From Streptomyces sp. CB02980 (GTDB taxonomy: Bacteria > Actinomycetota > Actinomycetes > Streptomycetales > Streptomycetaceae): 64,000 nucleotides of DNA. Where the stretch lies: positions 1 through 64,000 of the forward strand of contig NZ_JACSCH020000006.1 of assembly GCF_014451325.2 (NCBI RefSeq), given 5' to 3'. The translations under genes and the position numbers were made by a program. Shown one piece after another: positions 26,415 through 36,300 of this stretch (position 1 is the stretch's first letter; each line of letters opens with the position of its first letter). The notes beneath the pieces are model-generated. The model did not search any database. It saw only the letters and a program-made list of their open reading frames with translations, and had not been told where the DNA came from.

Positions 26415-28256
26415 ATGGTCATGGTCACGAAGGTTCCACCCCGTCACACCCCCACTCACAGAGCGCTCCGTCTGCTGCTCGCCTCCGGTGTCACCGCCGT
26501 CTCGCTCGTGGCCGTCCCCGGTACCGCCGCCGCGGAGGACGACAAGTCCGCGGGGAACACGCTCACCGTCGCCGTCTCGCAGAGCATCGACTCGCTGAGC
26601 CCCTTCCTCGCCCAGAAGCTCACCTCGACCAGCATCCACCGGCTGGCCTACGAGTACCTCACCAACTACGACGCGAAGGACGCCCGCACGATCCCGGGCC
26701 TGGCGACGGCGTGGAGCCCCTCGGCGGACAAGCTGACGTGGACGTACACGATCCGCGAGAACTCGAAGTGGTCCGACGGGCAGCCGGCCACCGCCGAGGA
26801 CGCGGCCTGGACCTTCAACAAGATGATGACCGACCCGAACGCCGCCACCGCCAACGGCAGCTTCACGGCCAACTTCGCGCAGGTCACCGCACCCGACCCG
26901 AAGACGCTCGTCATCCGCCTGAAGAAGCCGCAGGCCACGATGACCGCGCTCGACGTGCCGATCGTGCCGAAGCACGTCTGGGAGAAGGTCGGCGACTTCT
27001 CGAAGTTCAACAACGACAAGCAGTTCCCCATCGTGGGCAACGGGCCGTTCGTCATCACGGACTACAAGGTCGACCAGTACATCAAGCTCAAGCCGAACGA
27101 GACGTTCTGGCGGGGCACGCCGAAGTTCGACGAGCTGGTCTTCAAGTACTACAAGGACGGGGACGCCGCCGTCGCCGCCCTCCAGAAGGGCGAGGTGTCC
27201 TTCGTACCGAATCTGACGCCCGCCCAGGCCGCTGCGCTGAAGACCCAGAAGAACGTCAAGGTCAACGACGCCCCCGGCCGCCGCTTCTACGCCATCGCCA
27301 CCAACCCCGGCGCGAAGGCCCAGGACGGCAAGACCTTCGGCAACGGCCACCAGGCGCTGCTCGACCCGGCCGTCCGCAAGGCGCTCTTCCTCGCGGTCGA
27401 CCGCACCACCCTCGTCGACAAGGTCTTCCAGGGCCACGCGGTCGAGGGCCAGGGCTACATCCCGCCGCGCTTCGGCTCGTACTTCTGGAAGCCCGAAGAC
27501 GCCCAGAAGCGGTCGTACGACCCCGTCGCCGCGGAGAAGGTCCTCCTCGCGGCCGGCTACCGGAAGAACGCCGAGGGCAAGCGGGTCGGCAAGGACGGCA
27601 GGCCGCTGGAGTTCCGGATCCTCTGTCACGCCACCGACCCGAACGACAAGGCGGTCGGCAAGTACCTCCAGGAGTGGTGGGGCGCGCTGGGCATCGGCCT
27701 GAAGGTCGAGTGCCTGGACAGCGTCTCGGACCCGTGGGTCAAGGGTGACTACGACCTCGCGTTCGACGGCTGGTCGGTCAATCCCGACCCGGACTACGTC
27801 CTGTCGATCCACACCTGCGGCACGCTCCCCGCGACGCCGAAGGACTCCGGGGCCACCGACAACTTCATCTGCGACAAGGAGTTCGACGGGCTCTACGCGC
27901 AGCAGGCGGTGGAGTACGACACCGCCAAGCGGGCGGATCTGGTGAAGCGGATGCAGTCCCGGCTGTACGACACGGGGTACATGAACATCATGGCCTATCC
28001 GAACGCCCTCGAGGCGTACCGCACGGACCAGATCGCGTCCATCACGACCATGCCCGAGGCCGCCGGAAACCTGTGGGGCCAGGACGGCTACTGGAGCTGG
28101 TGGTCGGCCACGCCCACGGCCTCCGCGTCCGGCGGCGACAGCTCCGGCTCCTCGACGACCATCTGGCTGATCCTCGGCCCCGTCGCGCTCGTCCTCGTCG
28201 CCGTGGGCGTCTGGACCGCCCGTCGCCGTCGCACCACCGCCGACGACCGCGAGTAG
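26415..28256 (+). CDS. Peptide-type ABC transporter solute-binding protein, membrane anchored
   Basis: 613-residue family 5 solute-binding protein (SBP_bac_5) for peptides or similar ligands. A twin-basic N-region and hydrophobic stretch end in an AxA cleavage site (GTAAA, about residue 40), followed by TLTVAVSQSIDSLSPFLAQK, the typical domain I start. There is no lipobox Cys. Instead a Ser/Gly linker leads to a hydrophobic helix near 580-601 and the basic tail ARRRRTTADDRE. So the protein seems held by a C-terminal helix, unlike the usual lipoprotein form. GAGG lies 9 bases before ATG 26415. First gene of a five-gene operon. Confidence 0.9.
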   Translation: MVMVTKVPPRHTPTHRALRLLLASGVTAVSLVAVPGTAAAEDDKSAGNTLTVAVSQSIDSLSPFLAQKLTSTSIHRLAYEYLTNYDAKDARTIPGLATAWSPSADKLTWTYTIRENSKWSDGQPATAEDAAWTFNKMMTDPNAATANGSFTANFAQVTAPDPKTLVIRLKKPQATMTALDVPIVPKHVWEKVGDFSKFNNDKQFPIVGNGPFVITDYKVDQYIKLKPNETFWRGTPKFDELVFKYYKDGDAAVAALQKGEVSFVPNLTPAQAAALKTQKNVKVNDAPGRRFYAIATNPGAKAQDGKTFGNGHQALLDPAVRKALFLAVDRTTLVDKVFQGHAVEGQGYIPPRFGSYFWKPEDAQKRSYDPVAAEKVLLAAGYRKNAEGKRVGKDGRPLEFRILCHATDPNDKAVGKYLQEWWGALGIGLKVECLDSVSDPWVKGDYDLAFDGWSVNPDPDYVLSIHTCGTLPATPKDSGATDNFICDKEFDGLYAQQAVEYDTAKRADLVKRMQSRLYDTGYMNIMAYPNALEAYRTDQIASITTMPEAAGNLWGQDGYWSWWSATPTASASGGDSSGSSTTIWLILGPVALVLVAVGVWTARRRRTTADDRE

Positions 28257-28259
28257 TCC

Positions 28260-29321
28260 GTGACGACAGCGAGCACCCCCGCCGACGTGGTGCGGGCCGA
28301 AGAGGCCCGCGCCACGGACGGCGCACCCCGCACCGGTTCCTCCCTCGGCTATCTCCGCCACGCGGCGGGCAAGCTGGGCGGCGCGCTCGTCTCCCTCTTC
28401 GCCGTCCTCGTCACCAGCTTCTTCCTGTTCCGGATCATCCCCGGCGACCCGGTGAAGGCGATGACGCACGGCGTGCCCACCTCCGCCGAACAACTCGCCA
28501 CTCTGCGCCGCCAGTTCGGGCTCGATCTGCCACTGTGGCAGCAGTTCACCGACTACTGCGCCAAGGCACTGAGCGGCGACCTCGGCACCTCGTTCCAGTT
28601 CCGCGCCCCGGTCGGCGACCTGATCGCGGAGAAGCTGCCCGCGACGCTGCTGCTCACCGGCGTCGCCGTGGTGATCTACTCGGCGCTCGGGCTCTGGCTC
28701 GGCACCCGCTCGGCCTGGCGCCACGGCGGGCTCGGCGACAAGCTGAACACCGGGATCGCGCTGACGCTGTGGTCGGTGCCCTCCTTCTGGCTCGGGCTGC
28801 TGCTCATCATCGTGTTCTCGGTCGGCATCGGCCCGATCCCGGGGCTCTTCCCGACCGGCGGCATGGAGTCGGGTACGGGCGAGACCGGCTTCGCGTACGT
28901 CCTCGACGTCGCCCACCACCTCGTACTGCCGGTCGTCACGCTCGTGGCCGTCGGGTACGCGCAGACCCTGCTCGTGATGCGCTCCTCGCTCCTCGACGAG
29001 ATGGGCGGCGACTATCTGACGACGGCGCGGGCGAAGGGGCTGCGCGACGACGACGTGCGGCGCCGGCACGCCGTGCCGAACGCGCTCCTGCCGACCGTCA
29101 CCATGATCTTCATCAATCTGGGCCACGTGGCGGCCGGTTCGATCCTGGTGGAGACGGTGTTCTCCTGGCCGGGGCTCGGCGGGCTGTTCTACCAGGCCCT
29201 GAGCGTGCCCGATCTGCCGCTCGTCCAGGGCCTGTTCGTGGTCTTCGCCGGAGCGATGATCCTGATGAACCTGATCGCCGACCTGCTGTATCCGCTGCTC
29301 GACCCCAGGGTGGGCCGATGA
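28260..29321 (+). CDS. Peptide-type ABC transporter permease (DppB/OppB-like)
   Basis: 353-residue inner-membrane permease with six hydrophobic helices. Signatures are FFLFRIIPGDPVKAM and the EAA-loop region DYLTTARAKGLRDDDVRRRHAVPNAL, which couples to the ATPase. An unusually long polar N-terminal tail (about 35 residues) precedes helix 1. GTG 28260 starts 3 bases after the binding-protein stop, so translation is closely linked, and its 3' end overlaps the next permease start (ATGA). Confidence 0.93.
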   Translation: MTTASTPADVVRAEEARATDGAPRTGSSLGYLRHAAGKLGGALVSLFAVLVTSFFLFRIIPGDPVKAMTHGVPTSAEQLATLRRQFGLDLPLWQQFTDYCAKALSGDLGTSFQFRAPVGDLIAEKLPATLLLTGVAVVIYSALGLWLGTRSAWRHGGLGDKLNTGIALTLWSVPSFWLGLLLIIVFSVGIGPIPGLFPTGGMESGTGETGFAYVLDVAHHLVLPVVTLVAVGYAQTLLVMRSSLLDEMGGDYLTTARAKGLRDDDVRRRHAVPNALLPTVTMIFINLGHVAAGSILVETVFSWPGLGGLFYQALSVPDLPLVQGLFVVFAGAMILMNLIADLLYPLLDPRVGR

Positions 29322-30232
29322 CCTCGACCGAGCCGACACTGCCGTCGGCGGCCTCGCTGCGATGGGAACGCCGCCGAGGCTCGGTGTCCCGCTTCTGGAA
29401 GGCGTACCGCACCCACCGCGCCGGGCTCTTCGGCCTCGCCGGGCTCGCCCTCATCGCGCTGCTCGCACTGACCGCCCCGTGGACCGTCGGCGCCGACGTG
29501 CAGTCCGTGACGCAGGCCCCGGGCACCGCACTGGAGTCGCCGAGCGCCGAATTCCCGCTGGGCACCGACCAGTTCGGCCGCTCGCTGCTCGGTCTGCTGA
29601 TCTGGGGGGCGCGGATCTCGCTGCTCGTCGGACTCCTTGCGGCGGCGCTCTCGGTCGCCATCGGCACCCTCGTGGGGATCATCGCCGGGCACTACGGCGG
29701 CTGGTTCTCGACCGTCGTCATGCGGATCACCGACTGGTTCCTGGTGATGCCGACCCTGGTCCTCGCGATCGTGCTCGCCACCGTCATGTCCCGGTCGATG
29801 TGGACGGTCGTCATCGCCATCGGGGTGACCTCCTGGCCGACCACGGCCCGCCTGGTGCGGGCCCAGACGATCGCCGTCGAGTCCCGCCCGTACATCGAAC
29901 GGGCGACCGCGCTCGGCGGCGGACACGGGCACGTCATGAGCAAGCACGTGCTGCCGAACGTGATGCCGCTGGTGCTCGCGCAGACCACGCTCGGCATCTC
30001 GACCGCCATCCTCACCGAGGCGACCCTCGCCTTCCTCGGGCTCGGCGACCCGACGGTCGTCTCCTGGGGCGGCATGCTCCAGGACGCCCGCGAGGCCGGC
30101 GCGGTCTCCTCCGGGCACTGGTGGTACCTGGCCCCGCCCGGCATCGCCATCGCCCTGGTCGCGCTGGCGTTCACGCTGTGCGGCCGGGCCGTCGAGTCCG
30201 TACTCAACCCGAAGCTGGGGGCGGGGCGATGA
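29318..30232 (+). CDS. Peptide-type ABC transporter permease (DppC/OppC-like)
   Basis: 304 residues, second permease of the transporter. It shows the family N-terminal SRFWKAYRTHRAGLFGL segment, HPLGTDxxGRS-like FPLGTDQFGRSLLGLLIWGARISL, and the EAA loop YIERATALGGGHGHVMSKHVLPN. The ATG overlaps the upstream stop as ATGA and the stop overlaps the next gene in the same way. An open frame extends far upstream of this ATG but is the shadow of the first permease gene. Confidence 0.93.
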   Translation: MTSTEPTLPSAASLRWERRRGSVSRFWKAYRTHRAGLFGLAGLALIALLALTAPWTVGADVQSVTQAPGTALESPSAEFPLGTDQFGRSLLGLLIWGARISLLVGLLAAALSVAIGTLVGIIAGHYGGWFSTVVMRITDWFLVMPTLVLAIVLATVMSRSMWTVVIAIGVTSWPTTARLVRAQTIAVESRPYIERATALGGGHGHVMSKHVLPNVMPLVLAQTTLGISTAILTEATLAFLGLGDPTVVSWGGMLQDAREAGAVSSGHWWYLAPPGIAIALVALAFTLCGRAVESVLNPKLGAGR

Positions 30233-31203
30233 ACGCACAGAGCCTCCTGGAGGTACGGGACCTCAGGGTGACGTACGGGTCGGGCGCGGCCGCCGTGCCC
30301 GCCGTGCGCGGGGTCGACCTGACCCTGGAGCCGGGCCGCAAACTCGGTGTGGCGGGCGAGTCCGGCTGCGGCAAGTCCACGCTCGCCCTCGCCCTGCTGC
30401 GCCTGCTTCCGGCGTCGGCGCGGGTCGAGGGACGGATCCTGCTCGACGGCGACGACGTCCTCGCCATGAAGTGGGGCCGGCTCCGGGCCGTGCGGTGGGC
30501 GGGGGCGTCGATCGTCTTCCAGGGCGCGATGCACTCGCTCAACGCCGTGCACCGGATCGGGGACCAGATCGCCGAGCCGCTGCTCGTCCACGGCCGGGCG
30601 ACCCCGGCGGCGGCCCGCAGGAAGGCCGGCGAGCTGCTCGAACACGTCGGTCTGCCCGCCGCGCGCGCGGCTGCCTATCCGCACGAACTGTCCGGTGGAC
30701 AGCGGCAGCGCGTGATGATCGCGATGGCGCTGGCCTGCGATCCGCAGCTGATCGTCGCGGACGAGCCGACGACCGCGCTCGACGTGATGATCCAGGCGCA
30801 GATCCTGCGGCTGATCGAGCGACTCGTCGCCGAGCAGTCCATCGGCCTCCTGATGATCAGCCACGACCTCGCGGTCCTCGCCGACACCTGTGACCGGCTG
30901 GCGGTGATGTACGCGGGCCGGGTCGTCGAGGAGGGTCCGGCCAGGGCGGTGTACGAGGCCGCTCAGCACCCCTACGGCCGCGCGCTGTCCTCGGCGTTCC
31001 CGCGCGTCGGTGACCTCGCGTCCCGGCGTGCGCCGCGCGGACTGCCGGGCGACCCGCCGGACCCGGCGGACCTGCCGGGCGGCTGCACCTTCCATCCGCG
31101 CTGTCCGGTGGCGGTGGACGCCTGCGGGGAACTCGATCTGGAGCTACGGGAGGCGGGCACGGATCACCGGGCCGCCTGCGTCCATGTGGGGAGTGCGTCA
31201 TGA
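30229..31203 (+). CDS. Peptide-type ABC transporter ATP-binding protein (DppD-like)
   Basis: 324-residue ATPase with Walker [10 protein letters not shown] near 43-51, Q-loop [13 protein letters not shown] signature [15 protein letters not shown], Walker [13 protein letters not shown] and H-loop MISHDLAV. The C-terminal extension [15 protein letters not shown] belongs to the oligopeptide/dipeptide family (oligo_HPY); in some relatives its cysteines hold an iron-sulfur cluster. Overlapping ATGA junctions link it with the genes on both sides. Confidence 0.94.
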   Translation: MNAQSLLEVRDLRVTYGSGAAAVPAVRGVDLTLEPGRKLGVAGESGCGKSTLALALLRLLPASARVEGRILLDGDDVLAMKWGRLRAVRWAGASIVFQGAMHSLNAVHRIGDQIAEPLLVHGRATPAAARRKAGELLEHVGLPAARAAAYPHELSGGQRQRVMIAMALACDPQLIVADEPTTALDVMIQAQILRLIERLVAEQSIGLLMISHDLAVLADTCDRLAVMYAGRVVEEGPARAVYEAAQHPYGRALSSAFPRVGDLASRRAPRGLPGDPPDPADLPGGCTFHPRCPVAVDACGELDLELREAGTDHRAACVHVGSAS

Positions 31204-32210
31204 GTACGGAGACGGCCGTGCGTACGGAGACGGCGGCGGCGTCACTGCTGTCGGCGCGGGGGCTGCACGTCACCTTCCCCGGGCGGCGGGGCGCGCCGCC
31301 CGCACGGGCGGTCGACGGGGTGGACCTGGACATCGGCGCGGGCGAGATCGTGGCCCTCGTCGGGGAGTCGGGCTGCGGCAAGACGACGCTGGCCCGCTCG
31401 CTCCTCGGCCTGGTCCGGCCCACGTCGGGGACGGTCGCCTTCGACGGGAAGCCGCTCGGGTACGGCGCCGGGGCCCTCAAGGCGTACCGGAAGCGGGCCC
31501 AGCTGGTCCTCCAGGACCCGAGCGGCTCGCTGAACCCCCGGCACACGGTGTACGACGCGGTGGCGGAGGGGCTGCGCATCCACGGATACACCGGCGACGA
31601 GCGGGAGGCGGTCGCCGGGGCCCTCGCGCGGGCCGGGCTTCGCCCGCCGGAGCGCTTCTTCCTGCGCTACCCGCACGAGCTGTCCGGCGGGCAGCGGCAG
31701 CGCGTCGTCATCGCGGGCGCGCTGGTCCTTGAGCCGGAACTCATCGTCGCCGACGAGCCGGTGGCCTCGCTGGACGCTTCCGTACGGGGCGAGATCCTGG
31801 CGCTGCTGCTGCGCCTGCGGGACGAACTCGGGCTTTCCGCGCTGGTGGTGACGCACGACCTGGGTCTCGCGTGGAACATCGCGGACCGGGTGGCGGTGAT
31901 GTACCTGGGCCGGATCGTCGAGACCGGCACGGTGGAGTCCGTCCTGACCCGACCCCGGCATCCGTACACCCGGGCGCTGTTGTCGGTGCTTCCGGAGTCC
32001 GGGGGCGCTCCGGTGGTGCTGACCGGCGAGCCGCCGGATCCGTCCCGCATCCCGTCCGGCTGCCGCTTCCACGCCCGCTGCCAGGTCCTCGCCTCGGGCG
32101 AGGCGGCGGCGGTCGCGGACCGCTGCCGCGGCGAGAGCCTGCCGGTCCTGGGCGGCGGCGGTGAGCAGGAGGTGGCCTGCCACTGGGTGGCGCGGGAGGC
32201 GGTGGTCTGA
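31200..32210 (+). CDS. Peptide-type ABC transporter ATP-binding protein (DppF-like)
   Basis: 336-residue second ATPase of the transporter: Walker [11 protein letters not shown]-loop VLQDPSGSLNPRHTV, signature [15 protein letters not shown], Walker B LIVADEPVASLD, H-loop VVTHDLGL and the oligo_HPY tail GCRFHARCQVLASGE. As a heterodimer partner of the previous gene it would power import through the two permeases. Its start overlaps the upstream stop (ATGA). The gene ends before a GC-rich repeat region shared with convergent ribF. Confidence 0.94.
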   Translation: MSTETAVRTETAAASLLSARGLHVTFPGRRGAPPARAVDGVDLDIGAGEIVALVGESGCGKTTLARSLLGLVRPTSGTVAFDGKPLGYGAGALKAYRKRAQLVLQDPSGSLNPRHTVYDAVAEGLRIHGYTGDEREAVAGALARAGLRPPERFFLRYPHELSGGQRQRVVIAGALVLEPELIVADEPVASLDASVRGEILALLLRLRDELGLSALVVTHDLGLAWNIADRVAVMYLGRIVETGTVESVLTRPRHPYTRALLSVLPESGGAPVVLTGEPPDPSRIPSGCRFHARCQVLASGEAAAVADRCRGESLPVLGGGGEQEVACHWVAREAVV

Positions 32211-32224
32211 GCCGACGGGGCTCA

Positions 32225-32308
32225 GGGAACGGCGGGCCGGACGACCGGGCCGGCGGGCCGGGTGGGCGGGCCGGCGGGCCGGGTGGGCGGGCCGCCCACC
32301 GTTCCCGT
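32225..32308. terminator. GC-rich inverted repeat between convergent genes
   Basis: GGGAACGG at 32225-32232 can pair with CCGTTCCC at about 32300-32307, and inner GGGC/GCCC tracts extend the fold, enclosing a tandem repeat. It lies between the transporter operon and ribF, which converge here, and probably ends both transcripts. Confidence 0.55.
32247..32288. repeat. 21-bp perfect tandem duplication
   Basis: The 21-base unit starting GGGCCGGCGGGCCGGG occurs at 32247-32267 and again at 32268-32288 without change, followed by a partial third copy. It is non-coding, inside the intergenic hairpin region. Confidence 0.85.
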
Positions 32309-32322
32309 CGGCCGGCGAAGGG

Positions 32323-33291
32323 CTAGCCGGCCTGGGGGTTCTCCAGGTCGTACGCCTCCGTCAGCTCCCGGCAGCGCTTCACGTCGCCGGCCATCGCTTC
32401 GAGCAGGTCGTCCAGGGTGTCGAACTTCAGCATCCCGCGGACGTACGCGAGGAAGTCCACGGCGACGTGCAGCCCGTACAGGTCGAGGCCCTCACGGTCG
32501 ATCGCGTAGGCCTCCACCGTCCGCTCCGTGCCGTCGAACTGCGGGTTCGTGCCGACCGAGATGGCCGCGGGCATCCGCTCCCCGTCGGCCGTCAGCCAGC
32601 CGGCGTAGACGCCGTCGGCCGGGATGGCGGTGTGCGGGAGGGTCTCGACGTTGGCCGTCGGGAAGCCCAGTTCGCGGCCGCGCTGCGCGCCGCGGACCAC
32701 GATGCCCTCGACGCGGTGCGGACGGCCGAGGATCTCGCCGGCCCCGGCCATGTCGCCCTCGGCGACGAGCCGGCGGGTGAGAGTGGAGGAGAAGGGGTCG
32801 CCGCCGCCCGCCGTGCCGCTGACGAACAGGTCGATGACCTCGACCTCGTAGTCGTAGGTGGCGCCCAGCTCGGACAGGAAGGCGACGTTTCCGGCGGCCC
32901 GGTGTCCGAAGCGGAAGTTGGGGCCCTCGATGACGGCCTTCGCGTGCAGCTTGTCGACGAGCACCTTGACGATGAAGTCGGCCGGGGACAGCTGGGAGAA
33001 CTCGGCGGTGAACGGCAGCACGAGCACCGCGTCCACGCCGAGGCCGGCGATCAGCTCGGCGCGCCGGTGGTGCGGGGCGAGCAGCGGCGGGTGGCTGCCG
33101 GGCCGCACGACCTCGGAGGGGTGCGGATCGAAGGTGACCACCACGGAGGGGACCCCGAGTTCCCTGGCGCGCTCGACGGCCCGCCCGATGATCAGCTGGT
33201 GCCCGCGGTGCACACCGTCGTAGGAGCCGATGGTGACGACGCTGCGCCCCCAGTCCTGGGGGATGTCCTCCAAGCCACGCCAGCGCTGCAC
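32323..33291 (-). CDS. ribF: Bifunctional riboflavin kinase/FAD synthetase
   Basis: Makes FMN from riboflavin and then FAD from FMN. The 322-residue protein has an N-terminal nucleotidyltransferase domain with the GSYDGVHRGH motif (HxGH) near 22-31 and a PHHRR segment, and a C-terminal riboflavin kinase domain with GRELGFPTANV. GTG 33291 follows GAGGAG and gives (M)QRWRGLEDIPQDWGRSV, the usual streptomycete start. It is the last gene of the nusA-infB region, 32 bases after the pseudoprotease gene, and gives the cell the FAD that ThyX and acyl-CoA dehydrogenases need. Confidence 0.95.
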   Translation of the reverse strand: MQRWRGLEDIPQDWGRSVVTIGSYDGVHRGHQLIIGRAVERARELGVPSVVVTFDPHPSEVVRPGSHPPLLAPHHRRAELIAGLGVDAVLVLPFTAEFSQLSPADFIVKVLVDKLHAKAVIEGPNFRFGHRAAGNVAFLSELGATYDYEVEVIDLFVSGTAGGGDPFSSTLTRRLVAEGDMAGAGEILGRPHRVEGIVVRGAQRGRELGFPTANVETLPHTAIPADGVYAGWLTADGERMPAAISVGTNPQFDGTERTVEAYAIDREGLDLYGLHVAVDFLAYVRGMLKFDTLDDLLEAMAGDVKRCRELTEAYDLENPQAG

Positions 33292-33322
33292 TGTGACCGC
33301 TCCTCGTCCGCCTGTTCGCCGA

Positions 33323-36300
33323 TTACGCAGGTCTAAGACTGCCATGCCCACGGCCGTCGGTTCGCATCGGCATGGAAGTGCCGTGGCTCCGCAGCGCCCG
33401 GAGGGTCTCCGGACCGAGCAGCGGCGCCCACTCGGCGGGGTCGCCGACCGCCCAGCGGGCGAGCAGCGTGGCGAACCCGGGCCGCGCGCGGACGTGCCCC
33501 GCGAGGGCCGGGTCGAGCAGCCTCGCGCCTTCGGGAGTACGGGCCCACAGGGCGCCGACCCGGTGGGTGAGCGCCCGGGTCCGCGGCTCACTGCGCCGCT
33601 CGGCGCCGTCCGCGGCGGTCTCCAGGAGGGCGGCCAGGACGGTGAACTCCCCCGTCTCGGCCTCGTACCGCTCGTGCTCCAGGAGTACGTCGAGGAGTTC
33701 GGCCCGCAGATGCCGGGAGGCGCCGGTGCCGGGCGCGGCGAGTACGGGGGCGAGGGCGCGGCGGACCCGCGCGGGACGGCCCCGGATCAGGCCGGAGACC
33801 AGCGGGAAGAGGACGGCCCGTGCGGCCGGGCCGTACTCGAAGCGCCGGTCGACGAAGTCGGCCACGTGCGCGGCGCCCTCGGGGTGGCGGGCGACGTATC
33901 CGCGGACGAGGGAGGCCACCCGACGGGCGAGCGCGGGCGTGTCGACGTCGGCGAGCGCCCGCAGGGCGGCGGCGGGGGCCTCGCCGGTGCCGTCCAACCG
34001 GGCCCCGAAGGCGGCGAGGACCGGTCCGGGGTCGGCCGCGAGGGTCTCGACGAGGGCGCTCGCGGGCACCCGGGGCTCGGCGAGGGCGCGGGGCAGGTGG
34101 CGGTCCCGGGTGTGCGGGTCGCGGATCAGCAGGCCGAGGGCGGCGCCGTGGAGGGTCTGGTCGCCGGGGCGGGCGAGCAGGGCCAGGGCGGCGAAGCGGA
34201 GGAGTTCCCGGTCGGTGGGGCGGGTGGCGTGACCGGCGACGAGCTGCCCGTACGCGGCGGCCGCGACCCGCCGCTCCGGGCGCCCGTCGTCGTGGGCCCA
34301 GCGGTCGACGGCCCGGCAGACGGCGGAGGGCTCGTCCTCGGCGAGGGCGGCGAGGAGGCCGTCGGCGAGCGGGTGGGCGGTGGCGACGAGCGCCTCGCAC
34401 AGATCGTCGACGGCGAGTGCCCGATGGGTGTGCAGCAGGGCCTGGGCGGCGGTGGCGACGGTCGCGCCCGGGGCGGCGGGGATGGCCCGGTCGTCGGCGA
34501 ACCAGCGGCAGAGCAGCGGCTGCACGCCCCTGGGGTCGGCGGCGAGCATCCCGGCGACGGCGGCGAGGGACCGCTCGCCGCCGGGGCCCTCGCCGGGGCC
34601 CTCGCCACGGCCCTCGCCGCGGTCCTCGCCGGGCGGCGGGTCGGCGGGGGCGAGCCGCCGCAGCAGATCGATCCGCTCGTCCTCCCCGAGCGGCAGCCCC
34701 AGCCAGAACTCGGGCCCGAACGCGGCGAACACCGCGTGCCGCCCCCCGCGGGCGTCGATCCGGCCGGCGCCCGCCCCGTCCGGCTCGACGCCTGCCCCGA
34801 TCCGGTCGGCGCCTGCCCCGATCCGGTCGGCGAGCAGCCGCAGGACGGGGAGGTACGGCCGGGGGTCCGGCAGCCTCCGCACGCTCTCGCCGAACAGCCG
34901 GGCGGCCCACCAGGGCCCGTCGCCGGAGGATCCGCCCGCCTCGTCGGCGTACCGCCCGAGAGCCTCGGCAAGCACGGCGAGCCGGGGGGCGAGGGCGGCC
35001 GGGCCGCGCTCCCGGTGGAGCAGCAGGAGCGCCTGGAGGACGGGGCCGATGCGGTGACGCGGGACCGGCGGGGGCGCTTCGTCGGGGGTCCGCTGCCGGG
35101 GGACGACGGGCGTCGCGAGCGGGTCGCCGGATCCGGCGGGTCCGGCAGGTCCGGTCGCGTCCTCAGGGCCGGCGAGAGAACCGAGACCCAGGGAGAGCAG
35201 CGCCTCCAGGGCGCCGTCCAGGTCCAGGTGGGCCGCCTGCACCCAGTCCGCCAGCTCCTCGTGGGCGAAGCGGTAGCCGGAGCCGGCCGGGACGAGCAGT
35301 CCTTCGGTGAGGACCGCCGAGGCCCAGCCCTCCCGCCAGGGGAAGAGCTCCTCGAAGGAGACCCGGTCGAGGACGCCGTGCCCGGGGCCGAGGCAGCGGC
35401 GGGCCGCCTCGTGGACCTGGCCGGTGACGCGGGCGGCCAGGCGTCGTACGGCGGTCCCCGGGGGCAGGGGCCGGGAGCCCGCGGCGATCCGGACGGCGAT
35501 CCGCAGGCACATCAGGTCGAGGTACGCGGTGAAGATCTCCTCGCGCCCCGGCCGCCCGGGGACGTCCGCCGGCAGTGCGGCCCGCACCTCGGCGAGCAGC
35601 CGCAGGGCCAGCGGGTGGCGGGCGTCGGCCTCGGCGAGGTCCTTCTCCCCGAGCCCGTACCCCTCGCGTACGGCCTGGGCCTCGGCCGCGGAGTACGGCC
35701 CGAGGACGAGGGCGGCCGGCAGTCCGCCGGGCACCCCGTCCCGGGGGCCCGTCGCCGGCCGGTGCAGCGCGCCCGGCCGGTAGAGGGCGCCCGCGCGTTC
35801 CCAGTGCTCGGGGCGGCAGGCGGTGACGAGGTGGACGTGGTGGGCGCGGAGCCAGTCCTCGGTGGCGGTCGTCCAGTCGGCGAGCCGGTGGACGAGGTGC
35901 GGCGACATCTCCTCGGGGCCGTCGAGGACGACGAGGAGCGGGCGGCCCGCCTCGTGGGCGAGGGCGGCGGCCCGTTCGGGGGTGGCGGTGGTGGTGTCGC
36001 CGAGCGCCCCGGAGGCGGCGACGATCCGGCCGGCCTGCTGGAGTGCCCGGCCGACGGCCTCGGCGAGTGAGCGGTCCTCGGCGCGCAGGTCGGCCCCGCG
36101 CAGCCGGACGGTGGGAGCGGGCGCGACGCCCCGGGCGCGACGGGCGCAGAGGGCGGCGAGGGCGGTGGTGCGGCCGGTGCCGGGGGCGCCGACGAGGGCG
36201 AGGACCGGCGCCTCGCCCGCCGTGAAGCGGGCGAACTCGCGGACGCACTCGGGGCGTTCGACCGGCTCGGGCCAGGGGTCGGGGTCCCGTACGGGGCCGG

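Noticed and set aside
26406-29339. 977-residue minus-strand frame opposite the transporter genes
   Set aside because: Antisense shadow of the binding protein and permease genes, without motifs.
33230-36070. 946-residue plus-strand frame opposite the pseudoprotease gene
   Set aside because: Gly/Arg/Pro-rich antisense frame. The minus strand shows clear domain motifs.
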